Source: Auanema rhodensis
Taxonomy: Eukaryota; Nematoda; Chromadorea; Rhabditida; Rhabditidae
Length of the DNA stretch: 64,000 nt
Assembly (NCBI GenBank): GCA_964057225.1
Contig: OZ059895.1
Span: 22,268,688-22,332,687, forward strand
Direction of reading: 5' to 3'
Part shown: positions 40,281 through 54,000 of the stretch, piece after piece
How positions within the stretch are numbered: position 1 is the stretch's first letter
Layout: each line of letters begins with the position of its first letter
Translations under genes and position numbers: made by a program
The notes under the pieces: model-generated
What the model was told of the DNA's origin: nothing
Databases searched by the model: none
What the model saw: only the letters and a program-made list of their open reading frames with translations

Positions 40281-40812
40281 TAGTCTAAAAACAAATTTTT
40301 ATTAATATTGGTGCATGGTAACCATGACTTTGAAATTTACGTGAACTTTAATTTTTGAAATTTACGTGAACTTTAATTTATGCTAATTAAGTGTACACAT
40401 GATGTGCACTTGGTATGTAACTCGCTTCACGTGAAAGATGAAGAGATGCGGTTTTCAAAATTAGATTCCCCATGTCCATATTAGTCTAAAAACAAATTTT
40501 TATTGATATTGATGCATGGTAACCATGACTTTGAAATTTACGTGAACTTTAATTTATGCTAATTAAGTGTACACATGATGTGCACTTGGTATGTAACTCG
40601 CTTCACGTGAAAGATGAAGAGATGCGGTTTTCAAAATTAGATTCCCCATGTCCATATTAGTCTAAAAACAAATTTTTATTGATATTGATGCATGGTAACC
40701 ATGACTTTGAAATTTACGTGAACTTTAATTTATGCTAATTAAGTGTACACATGATGTGCACTTGGTATGTAACTCGCTTCACGTCAAAGATAAAGAGATG
40801 CGGTTTTCAAAA
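40281..40812 (+). repeat. Junction monomers between the inverted segment and the duplicate block
   Basis: Forward array resumes in mid-monomer. Two monomers with GATGAAG, CCCCATG and GATATTGATGC (starts 40,318 and 40,519) are followed by one starting at 40,695 with CACGTC and AAAAATAGATT. A similar order, GATGAAG/GATATTGATGC then CACGTC/AAAAATAGATT, follows the second duplicate copy at 47,205-47,556. Confidence 0.75.
40329..40378 (+). repeat. 25-bp tandem duplication inside one monomer
   Basis: A 25-bp unit beginning TTTGAAATTTACGTG and ending TTTAATT occurs twice back to back (40,329-40,353 and 40,354-40,378). The monomer starting at 40,318 is therefore 201 bp long (next start 40,519). It lies 50 bp right of the inversion end, so the two events are probably linked. 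Confidence 0.93.
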
Positions 40813-41926
40813 ATAGATTCCCCATGTCCATATTAGTCTAAAAACAAATTTTTATTAATATTGGTGCATGGTAACCATGACTTTGAAATTTACGTGAACT
40901 TTAATTTATGCTAATTAAGTGTACACATGATGTGCGCTTGGTATGTAACTCGCTTCACGTGAAAGATAAAGAGATGCGGTTTTCAAAATTAGATTCCCCA
41001 TTTCCATATTAGTCTAAAAACAAATTTTTATTGATATTGGTGCATGGCAACCATGACTTTAAAATTTACGTGAACTTTAATTTATGCTAATTAAGTGTAC
41101 ACATGATGTGCACTTGGTATGTAACTCGCTTCACGTCAAAGATAAAGAGATGCGGTTTTCAAAATTAGATTCCCCATGTCCATATTAGTCTAAAAACAAA
41201 TTTTTATTAATATTGGTGCATGGTAACCATGACTTTGAAATTTACGTGAACTTTAATTTATGCTAATTAAGTGTACACATGATGTGTACTTGGTATGTAA
41301 CTCGCTTCACGTGAAAGATGAAGAGATGCGGTTTTCAAAATTAGATTCCTCATGTCCATATTAGTCTAAAAACGAATTTTTATTGATATTGATGCATGGT
41401 AACCATGACTTTGAAATTTACGTGAACTTTAATTTATGCTAATTAAGTGTACACATGATGTGCACTTGGTATGTAACTCGCTTCACGTCAAAGATAAAGA
41501 GATGCGGTTTTCAAAATTAGATTCCCCATTTCCATGTTAGTCTAAAAACAAATTTTTATTGATATTGGTGCATGGTAACCATGACTTTGAAATTTACGTG
41601 AACTTCAATTTATGCTAATTAAGTGTACACGTGATGTGCACTTGGTATGTAACTCGCTTCACGTGAAAGATGAAGAGATGCGGTTTTCAAAATTAGATTC
41701 CCCATGTCCATATTAGTCTAAAAACACATTTTTGTTGATATTGGTGGATGGTAACCATGACTTTGAAATTTACGTGAACTTCAATTTATGCTAATTAAGT
41801 GTACACATGATGTGCACTTGGTATGTAACTCGCTTCAAGTCAAAGATAAAGAGATGCGGTTTTCAAAATTAGATTCCCTATGTCCATATTAGTCTGAAAA
41901 CAAATTTTTATTAATATTGGTGCATG

Positions 41927-43333
41927 GTAACCATGACTTTGAAATTTACGTGAACTTTAATTTATGCTAATTAAGTGTACACATGATGTGCACTTGGTAT
42001 GTAACTCGCTTCACGTGAAAGATAAAGAGATGCGGTTTTCAAAATAGATTCCCCATTTCCATATTAGTCTAAAAACAAATTTTTATTGATCTTGGTGCAT
42101 GGCAACCATGACTTTAAAATTTACGTGAACTTTAATTTATGCTAATTAAGTGTACACATGATGTGCACTTGGTATGTAACTCGCTTTACGTCAAAGATAA
42201 AGAGATGCGGTTTTCAAAATTAGATTCCCCATGTCCATATTAGTCTAAAAACAAATTTTTATTAATATTGGTGCATGGTAACCATGACTTTGAAATTTAC
42301 GTGAACTTTAATTTATGCTAATTAAGTGTACACATGATGTGCGCTTGGTATGTAACTCACTTCACGTGAAAGATAAAGAGATGCGGTTTTCAAAATTAGA
42401 TTCCCCATTTCCATATTAGTCTAAAAACAAATTTTTATTGATATTGGTGCATGGCAACCATGACTTTAAAATTTACGTGAACTTTAATTTATGCTAATTA
42501 AGTGTACACATGATGTGCACTTGGTATGTAACTCGCTTCACGTCAAAGATAAAGAGATGCGGTTTTCAAAATTAGATTCCCCATGTCCATATTAGTCTAA
42601 AAACAAATTTTTATTAATATTGGTGCATGGTAACCATGACTTTGAAATTTACGTGAACTTTAATTTATGCTAATTAAGTGTACACATGATGTGCACTTGG
42701 TATGTAACTCGCTTCACGTGAAAGATGAAGAGATGCGGTTTTCAAAATTAGATTCCTCATGTCCATATTAGTCTAAAAACGAATTTTTATTGATATTGAT
42801 GCATGGTAACCATGACTTTGAAATTTACGTGAACTTTAATTTATGCTAATTAAGTGTACACATGATGTGCACTTGGTATGTAACTCGCTTCACGTGAAAG
42901 ATGAAGAGATGCGGTTTTCAAAATTAGATTCCTCATGTCCATATTAGTCTAAAAACGAATTTTTATTGATATTGATGCATGGTAACCATGACTTTGAAAT
43001 TTACGTGAACTTTAATTTATGCTTATTAAGTGTACACGTGATGTGCACTTGGTATGTAACTCGCTTCACGTGAAAGATGAAGAGATGCGGTTTTCAAAAT
43101 TAGATTCCCCATGTCCATATTAGTCTAAAAACACATTTTTGTTGATATTGGTGGATGGTAACCATGACTTTGAAATTTACGTGAACTTCAATTTATGCTA
43201 ATTAAGTGTACACATGATGTGCACTTGGTATGTAACTCGCTTCAAGTCAAAGATAAAGAGATGCGGTTTTCAAAATTAGATTCCCTATGTCCATATTAGT
43301 CTGAAAACAAATTTTTATTAATATTGGTGCATG
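41927..43333 (+). repeat. Block IV HOR copy within duplicate copy 2, 8-monomer
   Basis: Counterpart of 34,484-35,890 at offset 7,443, with the same m1-m5, extra m5-like, m7/m9 hybrid and m10 order. It is followed by a partial m1-m5 run at 43,334-44,212. Confidence 0.85.
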
Positions 43334-44212
43334 GTAACCATGACTTTGAAATTTACGTGAACTTTAATTTATGCTAATTAAGTGTACACATGATGTGCAC
43401 TTGGTATGTAACTCGCTTCACGTGAAAGATAAAGAGATGCGGTTTTCAAAATAGATTCCCCATTTCCATATTAGTCTAAAAACAAATTTTTATTGATCTT
43501 GGTGCATGGCAACCATGACTTTAAAATTTACGTGAACTTTAATTTATGCTAATTAAGTGTACACATGATGTGCACTTGGTATGTAACTCGCTTTACGTCA
43601 AAGATAAAGAGATGCGGTTTTCAAAATTAGATTCCCCATGTCCATATTAGTCTAAAAACAAATTTTTATTAATATTGGTGCATGGTAACCATGACTTTGA
43701 AATTTACGTGAACTTTAATTTATGCTAATTAAGTGTACACATGATGTGCGCTTGGTATGTAACTCACTTCACGTGAAAGATAAAGAGATGCGGTTTTCAA
43801 AATTAGATTCCCCATTTCCATATTAGTCTAAAAACAAATTTTTATTGATATTGGTGCATGGCAACCATGACTTTAAAATTTACGTGAACTTTAATTTATG
43901 CTAATTAAGTGTACACATGATGTGCACTTGGTATGTAACTCGCTTCACGTCAAAGATAAAGAGATGCGGTTTTCAAAATTAGATTCCCCATGTCCATATT
44001 AGTCTAAAAACAAATTTTTATTAATATTGGTGCATGGTAACCATGACTTTGAAATTTACGTGAACTTTAATTTATGCTAATTAAGTGTACACATGATGTG
44101 CACTTGGTATGTAACTCGCTTCACGTGAAAGATGAAGAGATGCGGTTTTCAAAATTAGATTCCTCATGTCCATATTAGTCTAAAAACGAATTTTTATTGA
44201 TATTGATGCATG

Positions 44213-45092
44213 GTAACCATGACTTTGAAATTTACGTGAACTTTAATTTATGCTTATTAAGTGTACACGTGAAGTGCACTTGGTATGTAACTCGCTTCAC
44301 GTGAAAGATAAAGAGATGCGGTTTTCAAAATTAGATTCCCCTTGTCCATATTAGTCTAAAAACAAATTGTTATTGATATTGGTGCATGGTAACCATGACT
44401 TTAAAATTTACGTGAACTTTAATTTATGCTAATTAACTGTACACATGATGTGCACTTGGTATGTAACTCGCTTCAAGTCAAAGATAAAGAGATGCGGTTT
44501 TCAAAATTAGATTCCTCATGTCCATATTAGTCTAAAAACGAATTTTCATTGATATTGATGCATGGTAACCATGACTTTGAAATTTACGTGAACTTTAATT
44601 TATGCTAATTAAGTGTACACATGATGTGCACTTGGTATGTAACTCGCTTCAAGTCAAAGATAAAGAGATGCGGTTTTCAAAATTAGATTCCCTATGTCCA
44701 TATTAGTCTAAAAACAAATTTTTATTAATATTGGTGCATGGTAACCATGACTTTGAAATTTACGTGAACTTTAATTTATGCTAATTAAGTGCACACATGA
44801 TGTGCGCTTGGTATGTAACTCGCTTCACGTGAAAGATAAAGAGATGCGGTTTTCAAAATTAGATTCCTCATGTCCATATTAGTCTGAAAACGAATTTTCA
44901 TTGATATTGATGCATGGTAACTATGACTTTGAAATTTACGTGAACTTTAATTTATGCTAATTAAGTGTACACATGATGTGCACTTGGTATGTAACTCGCT
45001 TCACGTGAAAGATGAAGAGATGCGGTTTTCAAAATTAGATTCCTCATGTCCATATTAGTCTAAAAACGAATTTTTATTGATATTGATGCATG
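44213..45092 (+). repeat. Block V HOR unit reduced to 5 monomers
   Basis: Counterpart of the 6-monomer unit 36,770-37,825. Monomers d1, d2 and d3 are followed by a d4/d5 hybrid and d6, 880 bp in all. The next d1 starts at 45,093. Private changes are AATTAACTGTACAC in d2 (near 44,431) and TAACTATGAC at the start of d6. Confidence 0.85.
44741..44916 (+). other. Hybrid monomer (d4 5' part joined to d5 3' part)
   Basis: The 5' part has AAGTGCACACATG, GTGCGCTT and CACGTGAAAGATAAAG as in d4 (37,298-37,473). The 3' part has CCTCATG, GTCTGAAAAC and GAATTTTCATTG as in d5 (37,474-37,649). The exchange point lies between the GATAAAG and CCTCATG sites. The result is an exact 176-bp deletion relative to copy 1, leaving a full-length monomer in register. 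Confidence 0.85.
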
Positions 45093-48000
45093 GTAACCAT
45101 GACTTTGAAATTTACGTGAACTTTAATTTATGCTTATTAAGTGTACACGTGAAGTGCACTTGGTATGTAACTCGCTTCACGTGAAAGATAAAGAGATGCG
45201 GTTTTCAAAATTAGATTCCCCTTGTCCATATTAGTCTAAAAACAAATTGTTATTGATATTGGTGCATGGTAACCATGACTTTAAAATTTACGTGAACTTT
45301 AATTTATGCTAATTAAGTGTACACATGATGTGCACTTGGTATGTAACTCGCTTCAAGTCAAAGATAAAGAGATGCGGTTTTCAAAATTAGATTCCTCATG
45401 TCCATATTAGTCTAAAAACGAATTTTCATTGATATTGATGCATGGTAACCATGACTTTGAAATTTACGTGAACTTTAATTTATGCTAATTAAGTGTACAC
45501 ATGATGTGCACTTGGTATGTAACTCGCTTCAAGTCAAAGATAAAGAGATGCGGTTTTCAAAATTAGATTCCCTATGTCCATATTAGTCTAAAAACAAATT
45601 TTTATTAATATTGGTGCATGGTAACCATGACTTTGAAATTTACGTGAACTTTAATTTATGCTAATTAAGTGCACACATGATGTGCGCTTGGTATGTAACT
45701 CGCTTCACGTGAAAGATAAAGAGATGCGGTTTTCAAAATTAGATTCCCCATTTCCATATTAGTCTAAAAACAAATTTTTATTGATATTGGTGCATGGCAA
45801 CCATGACTTTAAAATTTACGTGAACTTTAATTTATGCTAATTAAGTGTACACATGATGTGCACTTGGTATGTAACTCGCTTCAAGTCAAAGATAAAGAGA
45901 TGCGGTTTTCAAAATTAGATTCCTCATGTCCATATTAGTCTAAAAACGAATTTTCATTGATATTGATGCATGGTAACCATGACTTTGAAATTTACGTGAA
46001 CTTTAATTTATGCTAATTAAGTGTACACATGATGTGCACTTGGTATGTAACTCGCTTCAAGTCAAAGATAAAGAGATGCGGTTTTCAAAATTAGATTCCC
46101 CATGTCCATATTAGTCTAAAAACAAATTTTTGTTGATATTGGTGGATGGTAACCATGACTTTGAAATTTACGTGAACTTTAATTTATGCTAATTAAGTGT
46201 ACACATGATGTGCACTTGGTATGTAACTCGCTTCACGTCAAAGATAAAGAGATGCGGTTTTCAAAATTAGATTCCCTATGTCCATATTAGTCTAAAAACA
46301 AATTTTTATTAATATTGGTGCATGGTAACCATGACTTTGAAATTTACGTGAACTTTAATTTATGCTAATTAAGTGTACACATGATGTGCGCTTGGTATGT
46401 AACTCGCTTCACGTGAAAGATAAAGAGATGCGGTTTTCAAAATTAGATTCCCCATTTCCATATTAGTCTAAAAACAAATTTTTATTGATATTGGTGCATG
46501 GCAACCATGACTTTAAAATTTACGTGAACTTTAATTTATGCTAATTAAGTGTACACATGATGTGCACTTGGTATGTAACTCGCTTTACGTCAAAGATAAA
46601 GAGATGCGGTTTTCAAAATTAGATTTCCCATGTCCATATTAGTCTAAAAACAAATTTTTATTAATATTGGTGCATGGTAACCATGACTTTAAAATTTACG
46701 TGAACTTTAATTTATGCTAATTAAGTGTACACATGATGTGCACTTGGTATGTAACTCGCTTCACGTCAAAGATAAAGAGATGCGGTTTTCAAAATTAGAT
46801 TCCCCATGTCCATATTAGTCTAAAAACAAATTTTCATTAATATTGGTGCATGGTAACCATGACTTTGAAATTTACGTGAACTTTAATTTATGCTAATTAA
46901 GTGTACACATGATGTGCACTTGGTATGTAACTCGCTTCACGTGAAAGATGAAGAGATGCGGTTTTCAAAATTAGATTCCTCATGTCCATATTAGTCTAAA
47001 AACGAATTTTTATTGATATTGATGCATGGTAACCATGACTTTGAAATTTACGTGAACTTTAATTTATGCTTGTTAAGTGTACACGTGATGTGCACTTGGT
47101 ATGTAACTCGCTTCACGTGAAAGATAAAGAGATGCGGTTTTCAAAATTAGATTCCCCATGTCCATATTAGTCTAAAAACAAATTGTTATTGATATTGGTG
47201 CATGGTAACCATGACTTTGAAATTTACGTGAACTTTAATTTATGCTAATTAAGTGTACACATGATGTGCACTTGGTATGTAACTCGCTTCACGTGAAAGA
47301 TGAAGAGATGCGGTTTTCAAAATTAGATTCCTCATGTCCATATTAGTCTAAAAACGAATTTTTATTGATATTGATGCATGGTAACCATGACTTTGAAATT
47401 TACGTGAACTTTAATTTATGCTAATTAAGTGTACACATGATGTGCACTTGGTATGTAACTCGCTTCACGTCAAAGATAAAGAGATGCGGTTTTCAAAAAT
47501 AGATTCCCCATGTCCATATTAGTCTAAAAACAAATTTTTATTAATATTGGTGCTTAGTAACCATGACTTTGAAATTTACGTGAACTTTAATTTATGCTAA
47601 TTAAGTGTACACATGATGTGCACTTGGTATGTAACTCGCTTCACGTCAAAGATAAAGAGATGCGGTTTTCAAAATTAGATTCCCCATGTCCATATTAGTC
47701 TAAAAACAAATTGTTATTGATATTGGTGCATGGTAACCATGACTTTAAAATTTACGTGAACTTTAATTTATGCTAATTAAGTGTACACATGATGTGCACT
47801 TGGTATGTAACTCGCTTCACGTCAAAGATAAAGAGATGCGGTTTTCAAAATTAGATTCTCCATGTCCATATTAGTCTAAAAACAAATTTTTATTGATATT
47901 GGTGCATGGTAACCATGACTTTGAAATTTACGTGAACTTTAATTTATGCTAATTAAGTGTACACATGATGTGCACTTGGTATGTAACTCGCTTCACGTGA

Positions 48001-51000
48001 AAGATGAAGAGATGCGGTTTTCAAAATTAGATTCCCCATTTCCATATTAGTCTAAAAACAAATTTTTATTGATATTGGTGCATGGTAACCATGACTTTAA
48101 AAGTTACGTGAACTTTAATTTATGCTAATTAAGTGTACACATGATGTGCACTTGGTATGTAACTCGCTTCACGTCAAAGATAAAGAGATGCGGTTTTCAA
48201 AATTAGATTCCCCATGTCCATATTAGTCTAAAAACAAATTTTTATTGATATTGATGCATGGTAACCATGACTTTAAAATTTACGTGAACTTTAATTTATG
48301 CTAATTAAGTGTACACATGATGTGCACTTGGTATGTAACTCGCTTCACGTCAAAGATAAAGAGATGCGGTTTTCAAAATTAGATTCCCCATGTCCATATT
48401 AGTCTAAAAACAAATTTTTATTGATATTGGTGCATGGTAACCATGACTTTGAAATTTACGTGAACTTTAATTTATGCTAATTAAGTGTACACATGATGTG
48501 CACTTGGTATGTAACTCGCTTCACGTGAAAGATGAAGAGATGCGGTTTTCAAAATTAGATTCCCCATTTCCATATTAGTCTAAAAACAAATTTTTATTGA
48601 TATTGGTGCATGGTAACCATGACTTTAAAAGTTACGTGAACTTCAATTTATGCTAATTAAGTGTACACATGATGTGCACTTGGTATGTAACTCGCTTCAC
48701 GTCAAAGATAAAGAGATGCGGTTTTCAAAATTAGATTCCCCATGTCCATATTAGTCTAAAAACAAATTTTTATTGATATTGATGCATGGTAACCATGACT
48801 TTGAAATTTACGTGAACTTTAATTTATGCTAATTAAGTGTACACATGATGTGCACTTGGTATGTAACTCGCTTCACGTCAAAGATAAAGAGATGCGGTTT
48901 TCAAAATTAGATTCCCCATGTCCATATTAGTCTAAAAACAAATTTTTATTGATATTGGTGCATGGTAACCATGACTTTAAAATTTACGTGAACTTTAATT
49001 TATGCTAATTAAGTGTACACATGATGTGCACTTGGTATGTAACTCGCTTCACGTGAAAGATGAAGAGATGCGGTTTTCAAAATTAGATTCCTCATGTCCA
49101 TATTAGTCTAGAAACAAATTTTTGTTGATATTGGTGGATGGTAACCATGACTTTGAAATTTACGTGAACTTTAATTTATGCTAATTAAGTGTACACATGA
49201 TGTGCACTTGGTATGTAACTCGCTTCACGTCAAAGATAAAGAGATGCGGTTTTCAAAATTAGATTCCTCATGTCCATATTAGTCTAGAAACAAATTTTTG
49301 TTGATATTGGTGGATGGTAACCATGACTTTGAAATTTACGTGAACTTTAATTTATGCTAATTAAGTGTACACATGATGTGCACTTGGTATGTAACTCGCT
49401 TCACGTGAAAGATGAAGAGATGCGGTTTTCAAAATTAGATTCCCCATTTCCATATTAGTCTAAAAACAAATTTTTATTGATATTGGTGCATGGTAACCAA
49501 GACTTTAAAAGTTACGTGAACTTTAATTTATGCTAATTAAGTGTACACATGATGTGCACTTGGTATGTAACTCGCTTCACGTCAAAGATAAAGAGATGCG
49601 GTTTTCAAAATTAGATTCCCCATGTCCATATTAGTCTAAAAACAAATTTTTATTGATATTGATGCATGGTAACCATGACTTTAAAATTTACGTGAACTTT
49701 AATTTATGCTAATTAAGTGTACACATGATGTGCACTTGGTATGTAACTCGCTTCACGTCAAAGATAAAGAGATGCGGTTTTCAAAATTAGATTCCCCATG
49801 TCCATATTAGTCTAAAAACAAATTTTTATTGATATTGATGCATGGTAACCATGACTTTAAAATTTACGTGAACTTTAATTTATGCTAATTAAGTGTACAC
49901 ATGATGTGCACTTGGTATGTAACTCGCTTCACGTGAAAGATGAAGAGATGCGGTTTTCAAAATTAGATTCCCCATTTCCATATTAGTCTAAAAACAAATT
50001 TTTATTGATATTGGTGCATGGTAACCATGACTTTAAAAGTTACGTGAACTTTAATTTATGCTAATTAAGTGTACACATGATGTGCACTTGGTATGTAACT
50101 CGCTTCACGTGAAAGATGAAGAGATGCGGTTTTCAAAATTAGATTCCTCATGTCCATATTAGTCTAGAAACAAATTTTTGTTGATATTGGTGGATGGTAA
50201 CCATGACTTTGAAATTTACGTGAACTTTAATTTATGCTAATTAAGTGTACACATGATGTGCACTTGGTATGTAACTCGCTTCACGTCAAAGATAAAGAGA
50301 TGCGGTTTTCAAAATTAGATTCCCCATGTTCATATTAGTCTAAAAACAAATTTTTATTGATATTGGTGCATGGCAACCATGACTTTAAAATTTACGTGAA
50401 CTTTAATTTATGCTAATTAAGTGTACACATGATGTGCACTTGGTATGTAACTCGCTTCACGTCAAAGATAAAGAGATGAGGTTTTCAAAATTAGATTCCC
50501 CATGTCCATATTAGTCTAAAAACAAATTTTTATTAATATTGGTGCATGGTAACCATGACTTTGAAATTTACGTGAACTTTAATTTATGCTAATTAAGTGT
50601 ACACATGATGTGCACTTGGTATGTAACTCGCTTCACGTGAAAGATGAAGAGATGCGGTTTCCAAAATTAGATTCCTCATGTCCATATTAGTCTAAAAACG
50701 AATTTTTATTGATATTAATGCATGGTAACCATGACTTTGAAATTTACGTGAACTTTAATTTATGCTTATTAAGTGTACACGTGATGTGCACTTGGTATGT
50801 AACTCGCTTCACGTGAAAGATAAAGAGATGCGGTTTTCAAAATTAGATTCCCCATGTCCATATTAGTCTAAAAACAAATTGTTATTGATATTGGTGCATG
50901 GTAACCATGACTTTAAAATTTACGTGAACTTTAATTTATGCTAATTAAGTGTACACATGATGTGCACATGGTATGTAACTCGCTTCACGTCAAAGATAAA

Positions 51001-54000
51001 GAGATGCGGTTTTCAAAATTAGATTCCCCATGTCCATATTAGTCTAAAAACAAATTTTTATTGATATTGGTGCATGGTAACCATGACTTTAAAAGTTACG
51101 TGAACTTTAATTTATGCTTATTAAGTGTACACATGATGTGCACTTGGTATGTAACTCGCTTCACGTCAAAGATAAAGAGATGCGGTTTTCAAAATTAGAT
51201 TCCCCATGTCCATATTAGTCTAAAAACAAATTTTTATTGATATTGATGCATGGTAACCATGACTTTAAAATTTACGTGAACTTTAATTTATGCTAATTAA
51301 GTGTACACATGATGTGCACTCGGTATGTAACTCGCTTCACGTCAAAGATAAAGAGATGCGGTTTTCAAAATTAGATTCCCCATGTCCATATTAGTCTAAA
51401 AACAAATTTTTATTGATATTGGTGCATGGTAACCATGACTTTGAAATTTACGTGAACTTTAATTTATGCTAATTAAGTGTACACATGATGTGCACTTGGT
51501 ATGTAACTCGCTTCACGTGAAAGATGAAGAGATGCGGTTTTCAAAATTAGATTCCCCATTTCCATATTAGTCTAAAAACAAATTTTTATTGATATTGGTG
51601 CATGGTAACCATGACTTTAAAAGTTACGTGAACTTTAATTTATGCTAATTAAGTGTACACATGATGTGCACTTGGTATGTAACTCGCTTCACGTCAAAGA
51701 TAAAGAGATGCGGTTTTCAAAATTAGATTCTCCATGTCCATATTAGTCTAAAAACAAATTTTTATTGATATTGGTGCTTGGTAACCATGACTTTGAAATT
51801 TACGTGAACTTTAATTTATGCTAATTAAGTGTACACATGATGTGCACTTGGTATGTAACTCGCTTCACGTCAAAGATAAAGAGATGCGGTTTTCAAAATT
51901 AGATTCCCCATGTCCATATTAGTCTAAAAACAAATTTTTATTGATATTGGTGCATGGTAACCATGACTTTAAAATTTACGTGAACTTTAATTTATGCTAA
52001 TTAAGTGTACACATGATGTGCACTTGGTATGTAACTCGCTTCACGTGAAAGATGAAGAGATGCGGTTTTCAAAATTAGATTCCTCATGTCCATATTAGTC
52101 TAGAAACAAATTTTTGTTGATATTGGTGGATGGTAACCATGACTTTGAAATTTACGTGAACTTTAATTTATGCTAATTAAGTGTACACATGATGTGCACT
52201 TGGTATGTAACTCGCTTCACGTCAAAGATAAAGAGATGCGGTTTTCAAAATTAGATTCCCCATGTCCATATTAGTCTAAAAACAAATTTTTATTGATATT
52301 GGTGCATGGCAACCATGACTTTAAAATTTACGTGAACTTTAATTTATGCTAATTAAGTGTACACATGATGTGCACTTGGTATGTAACTCGCTTCACGTCA
52401 AAGATAAAGAGATGCGGTTTTCAAAATTAGATTCCCCATGTCCATATTAGTCTAAAAACAAATTTTTATTGATATTGGTGCATGGTAACCATGACTTTGA
52501 AATTTACGTGAACTTTAATTTATGCTAATTAAGTGTACACATGATGTGCACTTGGTATGTAACTCGCTTCACGTGAAAGATGAAGAGATGCGGTTTTCAA
52601 AATTAGATTCCCCATTTCCATATTAGTCTAAAAACAAATTTTTATTGATATTGGTGCATGGTAACCATGACTTTAAAAGTTACGTGAACTTTAATTTATG
52701 CTAATTAAGTGTACACATGATGTGCACTTGGTATGTAACTCGCTTCACGTCAAAGATAAAGAGATGCGGTTTTCAAAATTAGATTCCCCATGTCCATATT
52801 AGTCTAAAAACAAATTTTTATTGATATTGATGCATGGTAACCATGACTTTAAAATTTACGTGAACTTTAATTTATGCTAATTAAGTGTACACATGATGTG
52901 CACTTGGTATGTAACTCGCTTCACGTCAAAGATAAAGAGATGCGGTTTTCAAAATTAGATTCCCCATGTCCATATTAGTCTAAAAACAAATTTTTATTGA
53001 TATTGGTGCATGGTAACCATGACTTTGAAATTTACGTGAACTTTAATTTATGCTAATTAAGTGTACACATGATGTGCACTTGGTATGTAACTCGCTTCAC
53101 GTGAAAGATGAAGAGATGCGGTTTTCAAAATTAGATTCCCCATTTCCATATTAGTCTAAAAACAAATTTTTATTGATATTGGTGCATGGTAACCATGACT
53201 TTGAAATTTACGTGAACTTTAATTTATGCTTATTAAGTGTACACATGATGTGCACTTGGTATGTAACTCGCTTCACGTCAAAGATAAAGAGATGCGGTTT
53301 TCAAAATTAGATTCCCCATGTCCATATTAGTCTAAAAACAAATTTTTATTGATATTGGTGCATGGCAACCATGACTTTAAAATTTACGTGAACTTTAATT
53401 TATGCTAATTAAGTGTACACATGATGTGCACTTGGTATGTAACTCGCTTCACGTCAAAGATAAAGAGATGCGGTTTCCAAAATTAGATTCCCCATGTCCA
53501 TATTAGTCTAAAAACAAATTTTTATTGATATTGGTGCATGGTAACCATGACTTTGAAATTTACGTGAACTTTAATTTATGCTAATTAAGTGTACACATGA
53601 TGTGCACTTGGTATGTAACTCGCTTCACGTGAAAGATGAAGAGATGCGGTTTTCAAAATTAGATTCCCCATTTCCATATTAGTCTAAAAACAAATTTTTA
53701 TTGATATTGGTGCATGGTAACCATGACTTTAAAAGTTACGTGAACTTTAATTTATGCTAATTAAGTGTACACATGATGTGCACTTGGTATGTAACTCGCT
53801 TCACGTCAAAGATAAAGAGATGCGGTTTTCAAAATTAGATTCCCCATGTCCATATTAGTCTAAAAACAAATTTTTATTGATATTGATGCATGGTAACCAT
53901 GACTTTAAAATTTACGTGAACTTTAATTTATGCTAATTAAGTGTACACATGATGTGCACTTGGTATGTAACTCGCTTCACGTCAAAGATAAAGAGATGCG

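Larger units (their letters stand above)
40813..47268 (+). repeat. Segmental duplication, copy 2
   Basis: Second copy of 33,370-40,001, one monomer shorter. The left edge lies in a monomer whose 5' part (CACGTC, AAAAATAGATT) differs from the matching m2 of copy 1 (TTTACGTC, AAAATTAGATT) and whose 3' part agrees, so the junction looks like an in-register exchange. Unlike copy 1, this copy runs on at 47,268 without an inversion. Confidence 0.85.

Noticed and set aside
33370-47268. Duplicate blocks as a pure assembly artefact
   Set aside because: Copy 2 has its own private changes (AATTAACTGTACAC, TAACTATGAC, the hybrid monomer) and copy 1 has the inversion, so they are not the same reads placed twice. 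Read-level support still cannot be judged from the sequence.
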